A DNA stretch of 64,000 bases. Source: Eonycteris spelaea (lineage: Eukaryota; Chordata; Mammalia; Chiroptera; Pteropodidae). The notes beneath the pieces were generated by a model. It was not told the origin of the DNA. It made no database searches and was given only the letters and a program-made list of their open reading frames with translations. Positions 11,020 to 23,209 of the stretch are shown one piece after another. The position numbers and the translations under genes were made by a program. Numbering within the stretch: position 1 is the first letter of the stretch; every line of letters begins with the position of its first letter. The stretch covers positions 3,968,001 to 4,032,000 of the forward strand of contig PUFA01000066.1 in the NCBI GenBank assembly GCA_003508835.1, written 5' to 3'.

Positions 11020-11312
11020 CGCCCCCTGTCCAGACACCTTCCCTGACTGCCTCTTGGTTGCCGGCTTCCTCCCACATCGAGGCCCTCGTGACCGTACATC
11101 ACGCCCTTGTCCTGCGCGACTGGGCCCGCACGGCACAATCCAGCTCCGTGTTGCGTCTTCTGCACTTATTTCCTCATTCCCTCTCCCCCATCACTAGGGT
11201 TTAAGCTCCACGTCTTTGTCCAGTGTCCTCAGGGCTGTATTCCCACCTCCTCGTATGGTGTCGAGCAGGTAGCAGACGCTCGAGAATTGTTTGTGAGTGA
11301 ACGAATGGATCT
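11020..11312 (+). repeat. L2 LINE 3' end
   Basis: Sense L2. It shows 'ccagacaccttccctgactg', then 'gggtttaagctccacgtctt' and a terminal 'ttgtttgtgagtgaacgaat', in the order of the L2 3' untranslated region down to its end. It overlaps several open frames with no coding meaning. Confidence 0.75.
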
Positions 11313-11319
11313 AGGAATA

Positions 11320-12435
11320 AGCAAGCTGATCTGTTTGGCAGGGCAGTTGGGGTGGTCCCCTTCCGATGGAGTCCCCTTCCTGCGTGACAAAGTGAATGAG
11401 ATCGAGACTTGGAGTGTAGGGATGGAGGTGGGGACAAGGGGCCAGTCAGATATTTGAGGACGTGTGGGACAAGGTAGTGGGAAAGCGAAGAACGAATTCA
11501 ATTTGGGGCAAGGAAATTTGTGAGGGTCTTGACAAGAGTGTTGTTCGAAAGGAAGACTCTGCAAGCCAGACAAGGAGGGGTGAGGACTCACAGTGGCTAG
11601 TTTGGTGGAAACATCAGAAAACACCAGAATAAGTGAGAAAGAAGAAGAACAGGGTGGACGGTACCTCCCAGGCCACCCTTTTACAGGCGGGAAAACAAAG
11701 GCTCTGAAAGGCATATCCAGACGATTCCACAATAGCAAATGCCAAAGTCTTGCCTTTGCTTTAAGGCATCATCTAAAGCCTAAGGCCTCGTTTCTGAGAC
11801 AGAAAATCAAGGACCCCATGTCCCAAGGTGGAGCTTTAGGTGTGTCCCTAGGTGGGGGAAAAAAAAAAATCTCTTTTGAGGATTTCAGGACTCTGAGACC
11901 CCTTTGTTATGCTTATATTCCAATATTCTCCAGATTATTTCCGTCTCCTCCCTCCTGTCTACTATTCTATTCCTTTACAGTTGCTGCTTGAGGTCTGTTG
12001 GGTGTGGCTGGAAAAAAAATCTCACCTGGAGGAGGCTTGGAAGTTTATTGCTCAATTCATTAGGTGACTTAATATCACCAGTTACTGTGATAATCATTTC
12101 TTCATCAAAGCTTTTGATCCCTTTACATGTGTAAATGAGATTTTTAACCTGAGGTCCCAGGTCTGGGGATAGGGGCTGTGAACCCTGTGCTGCTTGTAAC
12201 AAATTTTGTGCAAATCTCCATATTCTTCTTGGAAGGCAGGAAGTCACAGCTGTCATCAAATTTTCATGACCTCCCCACTTTCAGCCTCCACGTTTCCAGT
12301 AGCTTCTTTTTTGAGACCTCCTCAAACAGGGGTTTTGCACCTCCGTGGCCAAAACACTCGTCCTTCCCCAGTCTTGCTAATGACTCTGACTTCAGCCCTG
12401 GCTCAAGGATCTGGTCTCCAGTCCTGTCCCCTCTT
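11320..12435. other. Mostly unassigned sequence
   Basis: No gene is visible. The 132-codon frame at 11593-11991 and the 169-codon antisense frame at 11229-11738 show no domain. A decayed element may lie at about 12110-12270, where 'gtcatcaaattttcatgacc' resembles hAT-type mammalian repeats, but I cannot name it. Confidence 0.35.
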
Positions 12436-12439
12436 CTTC

Positions 12440-12700
12440 CCTGATGAGGTCAGGCTCCCTCACACCTGGCCCTCCAAGAGCTGGGTACCTCTCCCCTAGC
12501 ATTGATCACGGTTATGATTTTGTTTTATTTGTGAGGTTATTTGACCAAGATCCCTCTCCTTCTCCAGACTGCAGGTGCCACCTAATACCTACTCTTACAC
12601 CTAATCTTGCATCCCCATGCCTGGTAGAGAGCCAGTCACTTAGTAGGCACCCCAAGCTATGGCCGTTAGGCATACTCATGCATCAGAACCTGCATCAGCC
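12440..12700 (+). repeat. L2 LINE 3' end
   Basis: Sense L2 tail remnant. It has 'gaggtcaggctccctcacac' and later 'tgcctggtagagagccagtc' with 'acttagtaggcac', the decayed form of the L2 'cctggcacatagtaggcactc' ending. Confidence 0.6.
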
Positions 12701-12799
12701 TGAGCTCTGAATCTGAAGACTGAGGTTCAAAATCCACCATCAGTACCCATTTGTTGACCACTCGGACCCACGCAGTCCACATATGCTATGCCCCCAAAT

Positions 12800-13050
12800 A
12801 CCCTTCATTTATTGATATGGTATTACATAGAGGTTAAGAGTACTCAATGGAATCTGTCCGGACTTGACCCGCCAGCTGTGTGGCCCCAGTCAAGTGGGTT
12901 CCCTCTGGGCCTCACTTACCCACCTATAAAATGGGGACAAGTATGCATTCTACACCTGTTAGAAGCATGAATTTGGTTATTACATGTATAAGGCTAGAAC
13001 CATGCTTGACATATGGCATATACTCAAATTAGCTACTCTTCATGCGAGGC
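12800..13050 (+). repeat. MIR SINE, nearly full length
   Basis: Sense MIR with head 'tagaggttaagagtactcaa', core 'tgtgtggccccagtcaagtg' and 'cacctataaaatggggacaa', and a 3' part with 'aaccatgcttgacatatggc'. One of the better-preserved MIR copies in the window. Confidence 0.85.
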
Positions 13051-13175
13051 TTTGTGCTAAGTTCTTAGTGATTTTAGTGATTTTCACACCGAGTCCCTAG
13101 AGATTATCAGAAGCACACCTTTTTATTCAGGTCTCAGGAAGCTCGGATCAGAGGTTGTGTGCAGAATGACCAGGA
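13050..13175 (-). repeat. MIR-like antisense fragment
   Basis: Contains 'gaggctttgtgctaagttct' followed by a decayed core region, consistent with the antisense MIR 3' half. It abuts the sense MIR on its left. Confidence 0.4.
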
Positions 13176-13179
13176 ATCT

Positions 13180-14550
13180 CTCTTCACCGAGGTGTTTCCA
13201 ACTGGTCAATTCCGTTTTGAAAGAGCAGTAAATACTTGTAAGAGATGGATGGCAGGCAGTGAATGAAGAATAGATACGTTCTCAAGACCCAATGCCAACT
13301 TGGACGTCTTGGGATTCGAATGGGTCAGGGGATGCATTTATTGGCTTCCACGGCAGCCGCTCTGTGGGTCACGAGATGTGCCTTTGGTCCTGACGTCGGC
13401 TACGAGCGGATCTTCACCAGGATTTGTCTGTCAAGCACATTTGCTGAAACATCTTGGCTTCATTACATTTATGAGTTTTAAAAGCATGTAAAATATTTTA
13501 TGTGGTTCTTGCAGAAAGGGTAGCAACATAAATAACCAGCAGGGATAGGGTGATTTTCAAGAAATGGGGGGGTCTGTCGACTCGCCAATGTCAGCTCTGC
13601 GGTCATCTGTGTGTGCAGAATATTCTATTTGCTCTTCCAGAGTTACTGTCCATTTTCCCTTCCCTGCCCTGTGCCAAGGAGGCTGACCCGTGGGGATGGC
13701 ATTCGCGGGCTCCTGTGACATCTGGGATTCTGTTGGCTTCAGACAATAGGGAGCAGGGGCTGGAGATGCGAGGTCAGGAGAGAATGAGGTTGGGGTATTG
13801 ACTCCCTGGCCAGCCACAGTTTGATAGGGGCACAGCCTCTGTGGGGTGGCCCCCTCCCACAGCTTTTTCCAGGCCCTAATAACCACTCCTTCCTGTTGCC
13901 TTTTCAGGTCTAGGGGAGGTAAGGGCACCCCAAGGTTGGTAGCCCCAGGGTGCCTCACCACCCTTACTGGTTTGTCTGCACCCTGCCTGCACCTAACATC
14001 CCTCTATTAAACTCTCCTCAGTTACCCCATTTGGACCTTCAACTCTTGTCCTGAATGGACCCACTTACTAGTATCACATTATGGTTAGAGATCGAAATTT
14101 TACAGGAGCTTGAGCCTTTATCTTGCGGCGGCACCCTGTCCCAGCGGGAAAGTAAGCCTTCTGGGCTGCAAGTTGTAGCCGAAGAACAAGTATTTACCAT
14201 CCATGAGCTGCCTTTTCCCTCCGAGGTACTAGTCCAAGATCAAGGTGGCGTCAGGGCCCCGCTCCTTGGGCGAGCATCTGTCTCAGGCGTCTCTCCTTGG
14301 CTCGCAGACAGCTGCCTTCTCCCTGTGTCTCTTTACCCTGGTTTCCCTCTCTCATGTCTGTCTCTGAATCCATTTCTCCCCAAGGACATCATCGGCCATG
14401 TTGGATCAGGGCCTGCCCGGATGACCTCGTTTTCACTTCGTCACTCCAGGACAAAGACGCTCCTTCCAGACAGGGTTGCATTCTGTCGCACTGGAGGGAG
14501 GGCTTCGGCATATCTTGTTGGAGGGGACATGATTCAGCCCGTACCAGAGT
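13180..14550. other. Unassigned single-copy sequence
   Basis: No repeat or gene recognised over about 1.4 kb. The frame at 14055-14633 (192 codons) is open but has no domain, no codon signature and no splice or promoter context. I treat it as chance. Confidence 0.35.
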
Positions 14551-14554
14551 CCAA

Positions 14555-14785
14555 CATACAGGAGTTCAAATCCAGCCTGGGTCATCTGGGATGCATTATT
14601 TACACGGTTCTGTGCTTCTATGTCATCGTCTAAAAAAAAAAAAAATGGAGCTGATATTGCCATAATTGCTTTGCAGGATGACGGCGAGGTGCTGTGAAAC
14701 AGCGTGGGGGAGCGTGCTTACAAAGTGCCAAGCGTGTGACAAATATTGAACGCACGTGGGCTTTTGCTACTGTTAACGCGAAGGT
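14555..14785 (+). repeat. MIR SINE
   Basis: Sense MIR. It shows 'gttcaaatccagcctgggtc', then 'tctatgtcatcgtctaaaaa' and 'atggagctgatattgccata', then 'cttacaaagtgccaagcgtg'. A poly-A run has expanded in the 'gtaaaatgg' position of the core. Confidence 0.7.
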
Positions 14786-14809
14786 GTCACACAAACACGT
14801 ACCATCTCC

Positions 14810-15010
14810 ATCGGAAGGTCTGTAGGCATCTCAAATGTCCCCGGCCCAGTGGGCTCCCTTTCCAATCATACCCGTCACGGAAAATGGCACCCCACAACCC
14901 AGCTGCCTAGGACACCCCTCTGGTGCCATGCTCTCCGCTTCACTCCAGCAGTGACCCTGATCGCCATCCGCCCAAGGACACTTCACACTCTCAACCCACT
15001 CCCTCCTTCC
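14810..15010 (+). repeat. L2 LINE ORF2 remnant
   Basis: Sense L2. The phrase 'taggcatctcaaatgtcccc' followed by 'aatggcaccccacaacccag' and 'ctgcctaggac' corresponds to the region near the end of L2 ORF2. The frame is broken. Confidence 0.55.
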
Positions 15011-15014
15011 CATC

Positions 15015-15885
15015 CTCACCAGTTAAATCTCAGAACGGGCCCCCAACACGCTCCCTGTCGGACGGTGGAGAAGTTCCTCTTCCCTGCTGAACCCAACCCG
15101 GCCTGGCACTCCACGGGGCACTGGGCTTCTGTGTGGGTGGGGGGACGGGGAACGAAGCCGAATCGATGAGCGCTTCTCCTCTTCCTCCTCCTCTCTACAC
15201 CTGAACAAAACCACCAGCCGAAAGATGGCTAGGGACTGGGGATCCAGGGCAGACCCAGACGGGGCACGCACTGGCTCCTTAGCAACTGCAGTATCTATCC
15301 CCCGATGGACGCGTGGGTGGGCCGCCACCGTCACAGATCCACTCGGGGTGGGGGTCAGGGGCATTGCGAGGTGTTTAAGCCTGTCCATAAAAAAAAAAGA
15401 AAAGTGACCACTGCTTTGTATCTGCAGCTACTCAAGGGAAATAAAGTCGTTTGCTTATAAAGAATTTCCATAAACATTTCTGAGGATGTGTATTAGGAGT
15501 CATCTTGGGATGTGCACTAAACTAAACAGGGTAGTATAAACACAGGCTGAAAGAGGGAGAATAAATGGCCCGGGTTTGCCCTGGCCCGGGGACCTTGGAC
15601 AACTTGTGCAGCCTGCAGAAACCCAGAGTCTCCAGGTCTTTATTTAAAGGAGGCGGAGACAGAGACGGGGGTTTGGGGTGGGGGAATGGTGGGGGGAGCG
15701 GCCCCCGTCAAAGGCAGATTCTTGAACAGTCTCTGGAATTAAGCATATGTGTTTTCCTTTCTTCTAACGCTCAAAGCTTTGGATTCCTGGAGTCGTCTAT
15801 GTTGAAATCCTCAGAGGCGGTAAAAAGAACAAGACGCTGTCTGCCGGGACAGCTCTTAACGCTGCGTGTGCGCCATCTCAGCTCA
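15015..15885. other. Unassigned, G/C-rich in places
   Basis: No gene or named repeat. A G-rich stretch lies at about 15665-15705 and a short A-rich tract at about 15389-15403. The 153-codon frame at 15565-16026 runs into the neighbouring MIR and is not a gene. Confidence 0.35.
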
Positions 15886-15887
15886 TC

Positions 15888-16035
15888 CACCGGAGACTGC
15901 TGCTGGGGGGAGGTGACCTTACTGTCTCTGTTTCACACATGGGGAAACCGAGGCTCAGAGAAGCGTGGTGCATGCCTGCAAGGTCCCAGGGCTGATCCGA
16001 GCAGGGGACGGGGCCCCAGAGTCTGAGCTCTTTAA
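15888..16035 (-). repeat. MIR SINE fragment
   Basis: Antisense MIR. It shows 'tctgtttcacacatggggaa', 'accgaggctcagagaagcgt' and 'gccccagagtctgagctctt', the reverse complement of core plus head. Confidence 0.75.
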
Positions 16036-16399
16036 AGGGGTTTCGACTGAAGGAAAATGCTCACTGATATTAGCTTCTGCCTACTGTCACTGAGCCTTGG
16101 GATTTATTCTGAGGAGCCTCCGGGCACACGATGGACCGGACCTTGTGCCTTTATTCATGCTTTTGTCATCGGTCTGTGCAAGAGGACGTGTACCGAAAAT
16201 TATTTATTTATGTCCTTGATACATGAACCTGTTAGCAAATTTAAAAGGTTCAAGAGGTGTGACGGCTTCAAAAGGTGTCTCCGTTTGTCCCAGCCACCAC
16301 ACCCTCCCTTCTCCAGGTCCCTCTGAGGTCATTTTCTTTGTGTCTCCTTTGAGAGCAAGAATCCATGCACAGGCAACAAACGAGCACACGTGTGCACGC

Positions 16400-16576
16400 A
16401 CGCTTGCCTTTCTGATGATGCACTGTCTTGCTCCTTGCTATTTTCCTTTTTACAGTGTATTATGGAGTCTATTCCATAACCTCACTGATCTTTTTAACGG
16501 CTGCATAATATTTCACCATGTGGATGGACTATGTGCATGTGGTTGGAACTCTTAACCTATAGCCTACATATTTAGG

Positions 16577-16626
<50 letters not shown>

Positions 16627-16960
16627 TTTATAAAAAATGCTTTGGGTGTGTGGTTGGGGAGTGTATGTATAATTTTGTATGTATGTGTATGTCCATATAA
16701 TTGCAGAAATGTGTAAGTATATCTATAGGATCGACATACAGGAATAGAATATGGGGGCCCTTTCGAGGTAATTTTACAATTTTCCCCTTCATTTCCACCT
16801 CAATCCGATTTCCTTCTCTGTCATATACAGCTACTATTGTGTATTTAAAATGAGTCCTTTCAATCTACTTTCTATATACTTACTTTTATTCGTGTTATAT
16901 ATTTTTAAATATACATATGTGTGTGCACATGTATAGTCTTCTTTTGTGTATGTTTAATTT
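16400..16960 (-). mobile_element. L1-type antisense fragments around a GT microsatellite
   Basis: The left part contains 'tttttaacggctgcataata' and 'tttcaccatgtggatggact', typical of the antisense 3' region of old L1 elements. It is interrupted by (GT)n at 16582-16625 and continues as AT-rich antisense L1 3' sequence. Confidence 0.6.
16582..16625. repeat. (GT)n microsatellite
   Basis: About 21 uninterrupted GT units. Pure enough to be length-polymorphic. Confidence 0.95.
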
Positions 16961-17565
16961 ATACAAATTATGTGTTGCAGAATAGCACAGAGATTCCTTT
17001 ATACCTTTCACCAATTTCCCCTTATGTTAACATCTTACATCATCCTACAATAATTATCAAAACCTGGGAATTAACATAAGTATATTACTGTTCACATTGG
17101 CACAATACTATTCACTAAACTAAACAACATACTTTATTCAAAGCTCAACAGCTTTCCCACTGGTGGTTTTTCCTTTTCTTTCTGATTCAGGATGCAGGAC
17201 CCCCCCATCCTATACCTGTGAGAGTTCCACCATCTTTCCTTGCCTTTCCTGACGTTGACGCTTTTAAAGAATACTCATCGGTTATTCTGTAAAATGCCCC
17301 CGAGTTAGAGATCATCCGCTGTTTTCTCATGATGAGAAAGAGGTTATGCATTTTGAGCAAGAATACTACAGGAAGCATGTGTCCTTCTCAGTGGTGTCTG
17401 GTAAAGGAGGGCTTTGTGTTGCTGATGCCTCGTCCTATTGGTGATGTTAACCCTGACCCCTTGGTGAAGATGCTGTCAGTGTAATTTTTAGCTCCTTCTC
17501 GGATACTCAGCGTCATTTCTTCCTCACGATGGCTGCACAGAATTCCTCCCTTGTCATAGTATACT
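16955..17565 (-). mobile_element. L1 LINE 3' untranslated region, antisense
   Basis: Reverse complement of an old L1 3' end. It shows 'ccttatgttaacatcttaca', then 'ggcacaatactattcactaa', 'gttattctgtaaaatgcccc' and 'gtgtccttctcagtg', in that order. It resembles the fragment at 47006-47813. Confidence 0.75.
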
Positions 17566-17589
17566 TGTCCTTCACAATATGCTAAAGGT

Positions 17590-18130
17590 TTTATTCCTGA
17601 TGAAAGAAATTATTTTAAAACTTTGGCCAAATCGATAGAAGACTGGTTAAAGAGTGTTTCAGTCATATTCTAGAATACTAGGCAGCTGTCCAAAAATCAA
17701 ACCAGACTTTGAAAAAAAAAGTTAAAACTGTAGGTAATGATAGAAGGGAAATGCCCAAGACATATTATTACATTTAGGAAGTAATTTTCAGAAAAATATT
17801 AATATTTTGGGTTTAATGTTTGCAAACATATTCCCTAATTATTTGCATATATTTGAGCGTCAAAACAAAAAAGTCTAGAAGAATCACACCAAACTATTAA
17901 CAGGGGTGACTGAGAACTGCAGAGATTAAGAAATGGAGCATAATCAGATTAAGAAATAGAATATAACATGGGCGTCTCTAAGAATGACGCCCCCGGGCTA
18001 TGATCCAAAATGAGCTTCGAGATAACATGGTTAAAAGGATACAAAAAAGTGTGTGCAGTGCCCTGTTGTGTATGTAAAAGAAACACAGGGGAATAAGAAT
18101 CCTTATTTGTATCTGCATAGATAGTCTGCA
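17590..18130 (+). mobile_element. L1 LINE 3' end fragment, L1ME-like
   Basis: Sense sequence with 'gaagactggttaaagagtgt' and 'attctagaatactaggcagc', followed by the poorly conserved L1ME 3' tail. It faces the antisense L1 on its left. Confidence 0.55.
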
Positions 18131-18139
18131 GGAATCCTT

Positions 18140-18845
18140 AAGAAATTACGGGGGGGCCTGGGTGGGAGAGGAACAAGAGCTGGGGGTAGCCTCGCCACTC
18201 TGCCTCTTCTTTCTAGGCTTTGAATCATGTGACTATGTGACCTGTTCAACAACTTGAATCGTTTTTTAAAATCTTCGGTGGAGATGTACATTGAAAAGAT
18301 TTGAAAAGTGCAATGCCAAAAAAAAAAAAATAATAAAAAAAATAAAAAGCTTCAATAAACAACAGGAAGGGGAGGGAAGTTCCAGGAATGCAAAGGCAAC
18401 ATGTCCCGAAGCTTGGAAACAGCATAACCTTGTTTTTGATGTAAGGCTCAATCGCGGAACCAAATTAGCCGGCAAGCGGGCCAGAGCAGGATCAAAACTC
18501 TGGGGAAGTCGGTGGTTCTGCTGCCTTTTCTACATGGAAATTATCTTCGCCAATAGTTGCCCATTGGCATCCCCCTCTTTCTCTCCTTTGCTGGAATAAC
18601 CAGTCTTGGTGCATTAAAAGCAAATGGCTCCGTCAAATGTTCTTGCAAGGGCTGCAGAGGACAGAGGCAGGGTTCCAGAAAGGCTGTGTATCGATAATAT
18701 CACCGATGTTGTGTGATCCTCAGGTCTATTTCAGGGGAGGCAAAGGTCAGAAAAACTGTCACGACGTTAGCCGGAGGCTACTCAAACCTGAAGGCAGGAC
18801 ATCTGGGAGAAAGGTGAACTCAAAGATCTGGTTTTTTGCTACATA
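18140..18845. other. Unassigned sequence
   Basis: No repeat or gene recognised, apart from an A-rich low-complexity stretch at about 18316-18350. Confidence 0.35.
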
Positions 18846-18849
18846 TCTG

Positions 18850-19030
18850 GATTCATTCATCCAACAACTATTTATTGAGCACCTGCCATATGCCAGACCA
18901 GGGTGGGGACCGGAATGAGGCCGGGACGGTGCCTGGGGCACACAATGGAAGGAGCCCCCTTTGCTGCATCCTTGTCCCCACACCATGCCAGACACTGAGG
19001 GTACAGCAGTGAATAAAAATAAGTGGCCAG
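18850..19030 (-). repeat. L2 LINE 3' end
   Basis: Antisense L2 tail. It shows 'tcattcatccaacaactatt' directly followed by 'tattgagcacctgccatatg' and, downstream, 'gggtacagcagtgaataaaa'. Confidence 0.75.
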
Positions 19031-19034
19031 GCCG

Positions 19035-19795
19035 GGATGGGGGAAGGAGGGAGAAAAGAAAAGCTGGACAATGATCAAGCCTTCATTTTAGGGCTGGATA
19101 TTCTGTGCTCACTTGGTTCTTTTAGGAACAGAAGGTTCTGCCTACTCTTCGTTTTGGCGTCGCCGAATGACCTCACCTGGTTGATTTCTCACTCTGCAGC
19201 CCCAGGTTGTCCTTTGGGGCTCAGGACTGGCTTGGACAACAAATATCCCACTTCCTGGCTGCTCCCCAACACGTGGTGCTGTAGATGCGCTGACCAATCT
19301 AATCTACGTAAGACTCCACGAGGTGGGACCCTCGATTATCGCCACCTTTCCACACGGAGGCCACAGTTGGTCTATGCCTTGGGAGAGGCCACTCACAGAG
19401 AAGACTGGCTAGGACAAGATTCAAAGCTGGGGTGGACCCCAATGACCCCTGAGTGAGTGCCCGTGATGGGCCGCATCTAGCTGACGCTTTGACTCATTGC
19501 CCGTAGGGGGGCCAGAGTTAAGATACTGCCTTGAAAGGCAGGCAGGGGCTGTTCCTTCTCCCTGTCAAGTGCCAGCCCGGCCCTGGAAAGACTTGGTCAC
19601 CCCAGGGGACCCCCCAAGGTGCTATCATTCCCTGCCGTCCTACCTTCTGGCCCAGCTGCAAAGATAGGTTATAGCTTAGCTTTCTGGGCCCTTCGGCAAT
19701 GCCAACCCAATATGCTCCAATCTGTCACCTCGCCGCTCCGCACCTTCATCAAATCCCTTCAGCTGTGTCAACAACAATGTTAACAACTCTCCTTC
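19035..19795. other. Unassigned sequence
   Basis: No gene or repeat recognised. The 139-codon frame at 19037-19456 lacks any domain. Confidence 0.35.
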
Positions 19796-19799
19796 CTCC

Positions 19800-20330
19800 C
19801 TTCCTTTGAATGACAAAATGATTACTCAGTTACCTATTATATGCCGATCCCTGTGGTGAGCACTGGGAGTAACAAGAAACAAAAGCAGACACGCACCGGT
19901 TCCCAAGACCCATGGTCTAGGGAGGGAGGTGGGTATCGATCGCATCATCATTCTCAAAGATGTAGCTCTGGGGTGACTGGCACGAAGAAGAGTTTCGGGG
20001 TGCTACGGAGAAAGTTGGGGTTAGTCCAAGGGGACTTCTCTGAGGAAGGGACCTGGGAGCTGAATTCTGTAGGGTGAGGAAATGGGTGAAGTGGCAGGGT
20101 GGCTGGGTGGGGAGACGGACCGAAGCCCTGGGTGCTGGAGGGTGCTGAGCAAGGAGGAGGGAGCAGTGATGGGGCTGCAGAGAGAGGGTGGAGGCCTCCC
20201 TGGAAAGGCCTGACGTCCGGCCGCAAGGGTCGATGGGTGCAACGGAGGGGCCAACGGACGGATTCACGATGTAGTCTGGAGATTTGCTGAATGAGCGCAC
20301 GAGGGGCCCGCGGGGGGCTGAAGAACCCCC
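19800..20330 (-). repeat. L2 LINE antisense fragment
   Basis: Begins with the decayed antisense L2 end ('cagttacctattatatgccg', 'tgtggtgagcactgggagta') and continues as purine-rich L2 reverse complement ('ggggacttctctgaggaagg'). Confidence 0.65.
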
Positions 20331-20917
20331 CGGCCTCCGGAGGAAATGACCCGAGCAACTGCCGGCCCTGCAGGACTCAACCCCTCGCCCCTCCCTTGCA
20401 CGGGTGGGAAATGACATAGAAGCCTACGCATCGAAGGAAGGACTCTGTGGTCCTCTATGCTACTCTAGGCTGATTAATCCAAGTGCCCAGTGGAAACTTC
20501 CGTGGCGGGCGAAGTGAATTACGTTGAGAAACGAGAATCTCTCCTCTTGTCCACTCTCTTCGGGTCTGTCACATTCTCAAACAGCATACTGTCACTCAGC
20601 GCCAGGACAAGGTCACCAATGAGCTTAACAGAAATAATTCTCATGTCACTTGAGGCTTCATTTCATTAATGAAAATAAACTGCTTCTAATAGCTCCACGG
20701 ACTCCATTTAATCAATCGGGGAAGGTCTCAGGGACTTTCCCAGGCTGAAAAATCCACGGGAGCGATTTTTCTTTCATGGAAGTTTATAGTGGCGGTGCGT
20801 ACACCTCACACATTAGCTTGCATGGCTTTATTCATGAGTCGCAGAACAACGAGCAAGTATGATCTCATTTATGTAAAAACAAAACAAATCGAACAACGAC
20901 CACAAAAACACCTACAC

Positions 20918-21035
20918 TCAGCAGCACTAGCATCATCAAGGAGCTTGTCAGATTGGGGAATTTGGGGTTCTACCCCAGGCACCCTGAATCAGAACCTGCC
21001 TTGTAACACAATCCACAGGTGACCCGTCAGCATGG
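20918..21035. repeat. MER20-like hAT-Charlie fragment
   Basis: Contains 'caaggagcttgtcagattgg', then 'ttctaccccaggcaccctga' and 'atcagaacctgcc'. This is the pattern of the MER20 family (consensus includes 'ccccacccc...actgaatcagaa'). Confidence 0.5.
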
Positions 21036-21137
21036 GAAAACTCGACAAGCACGACCGTGAATTTTTGGATGTATACACACACCTATGTGTGTATTAAATC
21101 TATCTACGTGTTTTTCTAGACAGACATATAATAGGTA

Positions 21138-21484
21138 CAGCTGGCCTTCCTTTTCCTCAGTACCACGTTTGTGGATTCAACCAAACTCAGGTAGAAAATA
21201 TTTGAAAAAAGAGTCACATTGTTGCGGACGTGTACTATGGTTGAGTCTGTACTAAACACGTACAGACATTTTTTCTTTATTCCCTAAATGATACAGTATA
21301 ACGACTATTTACATTGTAGAAGGTATTATAAGTAATCCGGACATGATGTAAAGTATATGGTAGACTGCGCGTAGGTTATATGCAAATACTATGCCATTTT
21401 TGTATAACGTACTGGAGCTTAATGTGGATTTTGGTATCCGCAGGGGTCTCGAACCAATCCCCCATGGACACCAAGGGATGACTG
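21138..21484 (+). mobile_element. MER2, non-autonomous Tigger/mariner transposon
   Basis: Complete element of 347 bp, about the usual MER2 length. It starts CAGCTGGCCTTCC and ends GGGATGACTG, and is flanked by the TA target duplication of Tc1/mariner elements (21136-21137 and 21485-21486). Internal landmarks are 'gtacagacattttttcttta' and 'taggttatatgcaaatacta'. No coding capacity. Confidence 0.85.
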
Positions 21485-21739
21485 TACATGAATAGAAATA
21501 TAAGTGCATAGAAAGGTCTGAAATTATATGCACTAACGGCTCGCAGTGGTTGATTTGGAGAAGGAGAATACGATGGTGACAGCTAGGGCTTTGGGAATTC
21601 AGGGAGGACTTTTACATATTACTCTACGGGAAGAACCTGTTAATGTATTACTGGCGTATCTTACATTGAAACATGAAGGCAACGTGAAAGTGGAGGCTTG
21701 GAAAGCTTAGCCTCGTAAATAACATGGGCGTCTCGAGTC

Positions 21740-22240
21740 CTTCCCCTCATACGCTCTTTGACCTGCCAATTCCACTTGGAGAGAGGCACCCTTCAGAATG
21801 ACTCACACAAGGGGTGCAATGACTTCGGACTCAGATTAGTCAAGGGAGCATCGTTTGCAATCGCGAAAGATCAAAGAGAACCTCCACGCCCATCAGTTGG
21901 GCCCAGGTAAAGAGATTAAGGCACACTCACAGTGGAGCACTATGTAGCCATAGAAAAGATTGATGAGCTCTACAGGTTCTGAGACGGGACAATGGCCAAA
22001 ATCCATGGGCCCTGCAAGGAAGAAGGAGCGCCAAACACTGTCAGGTATGCTAGCACTGTGCGAAGGGGAGGGGGCAGCTGAGCAGCTGTTTGCATGTGCT
22101 TATGCACACAAAATATACCTCCGGATATCATACAAAATCAGCTGGGAGTGGCTGACGGCGAAGAGGACGTGAGGTGGCTGCAGTTAGGAGACTTTTCGCT
22201 GTTATATAATGTTGTGATTTCCGAACGGCTTGGAAGCATT
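21740..22240 (+). mobile_element. L1ME-type 3' end fragment
   Basis: Sense L1 3' region. It shows 'caattccacttggagagagg', then 'cacagtggagcactatgtag', and a decayed tail with 'gtgcttatgcacacaaaata'. Frames are broken throughout. Confidence 0.65.
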
Positions 22241-22244
22241 ACCT

Positions 22245-23205
22245 ATTCAACACTTGACTGAACGAGAACAAAACAAAACAAACAGAAGCCTCTAGGGTTC
22301 TCTTTATTCCTCTGAGAATCCTCACTCCTGGGAACTACATCTGGGGAACTCATTGTGAAACTAATAACCCAGGGGCTTGGTTTCCCAGGAAAAGAAGGCT
22401 GCTTTTCATGGACGAGAGGGACAGTCTCCATCCTAAGGGGACTCGCACACATCCCCCAAAGCTCCCTTTATTGCCATTTTGTCCTTTGCTGCTCTCATTT
22501 TATGTGGCTCGGCCCTTTTTCTTAAAGGTCCCACCAGTTTTCTTTAAAGAGAGTGCCCCAAATAAAAATTTCTGTCATCTTACTTTTGAACTGTCCCCCA
22601 CTCCCAACTGTCCCATTTAGAAAAATAATAAAGATCTTATTCTAAGATAAAAATGATGACTAGGAAATAGTTGGTTTCATCCTTCCTTTTCCCAATCCCC
22701 GACTATACAACTAAATAAAAATGAAAGTGAACAGGAATAGCAGACAAGAGAAATGCCTCAAAACCAAAATGTTTCACGTTGTCTCCAGGGCTAGGTGTAG
22801 AAACAGGTCCCTGGTCGTCTACCAGGGAATAGGATTTTTGAAAAAGTGGCACATGCTTGTTACGAAACACCCCAATCATTTATTTACATAGTACAGAAGC
22901 CAGAAAATCCTTGTTGTTTACTAGCAAATTCTTATCTTTCTCATGCTCTCCTAAGATCTGAGTTATGCTTGGGAAAAAGAAAGGAAAACAAGTCAGAAAA
23001 TAATGCTCGCTTAGATAAATATAATCGGCTAAGGAAGGCTTCCTTGAAGGAGCATAATTCACTGAGTCCCAGTTTATAGAGGGAATCCCCAAACAAAAGA
23101 CTTTTGTGAAGGGATCAGTCCTGAGCCCACCATAACTTAGCATACAATGGGGCAGCTTAATAAAAGAGGTTTCCAAGGGCCATGATGGTTATCGAGGAGC
23201 CCCCA
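22245..23205. other. Unassigned single-copy sequence
   Basis: No gene or repeat recognised. AT-rich with a few short A runs. Confidence 0.35.
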
Positions 23206-23206
23206 A

Positions 23207-23209
<3 letters not shown>

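Larger units (their letters stand above)
20780..21700 (+). mobile_element. L1ME-type 3' end split by two DNA transposons
   Basis: Outer segments are sense L1 3' sequence: 'gtatgatctcatttatgtaa' on the left and 'gtgcatagaaaggtctgaaa' on the right. They are interrupted by a MER20-like piece (20918-21035) and MER2 (21138-21484). This shows that the L1 predates both insertions. Confidence 0.6.

Noticed and set aside
11229..11738. 169-codon antisense frame
   Set aside because: Overlaps an L2 3' end at one side, has no domain and no supporting signals.
14055..14633. 192-codon frame
   Set aside because: No homology recognised, runs into a MIR, and no exon signals flank it.
16582..16625. Telomere-like repeat
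   Set aside because: It is (GT)n, not TTAGGG.
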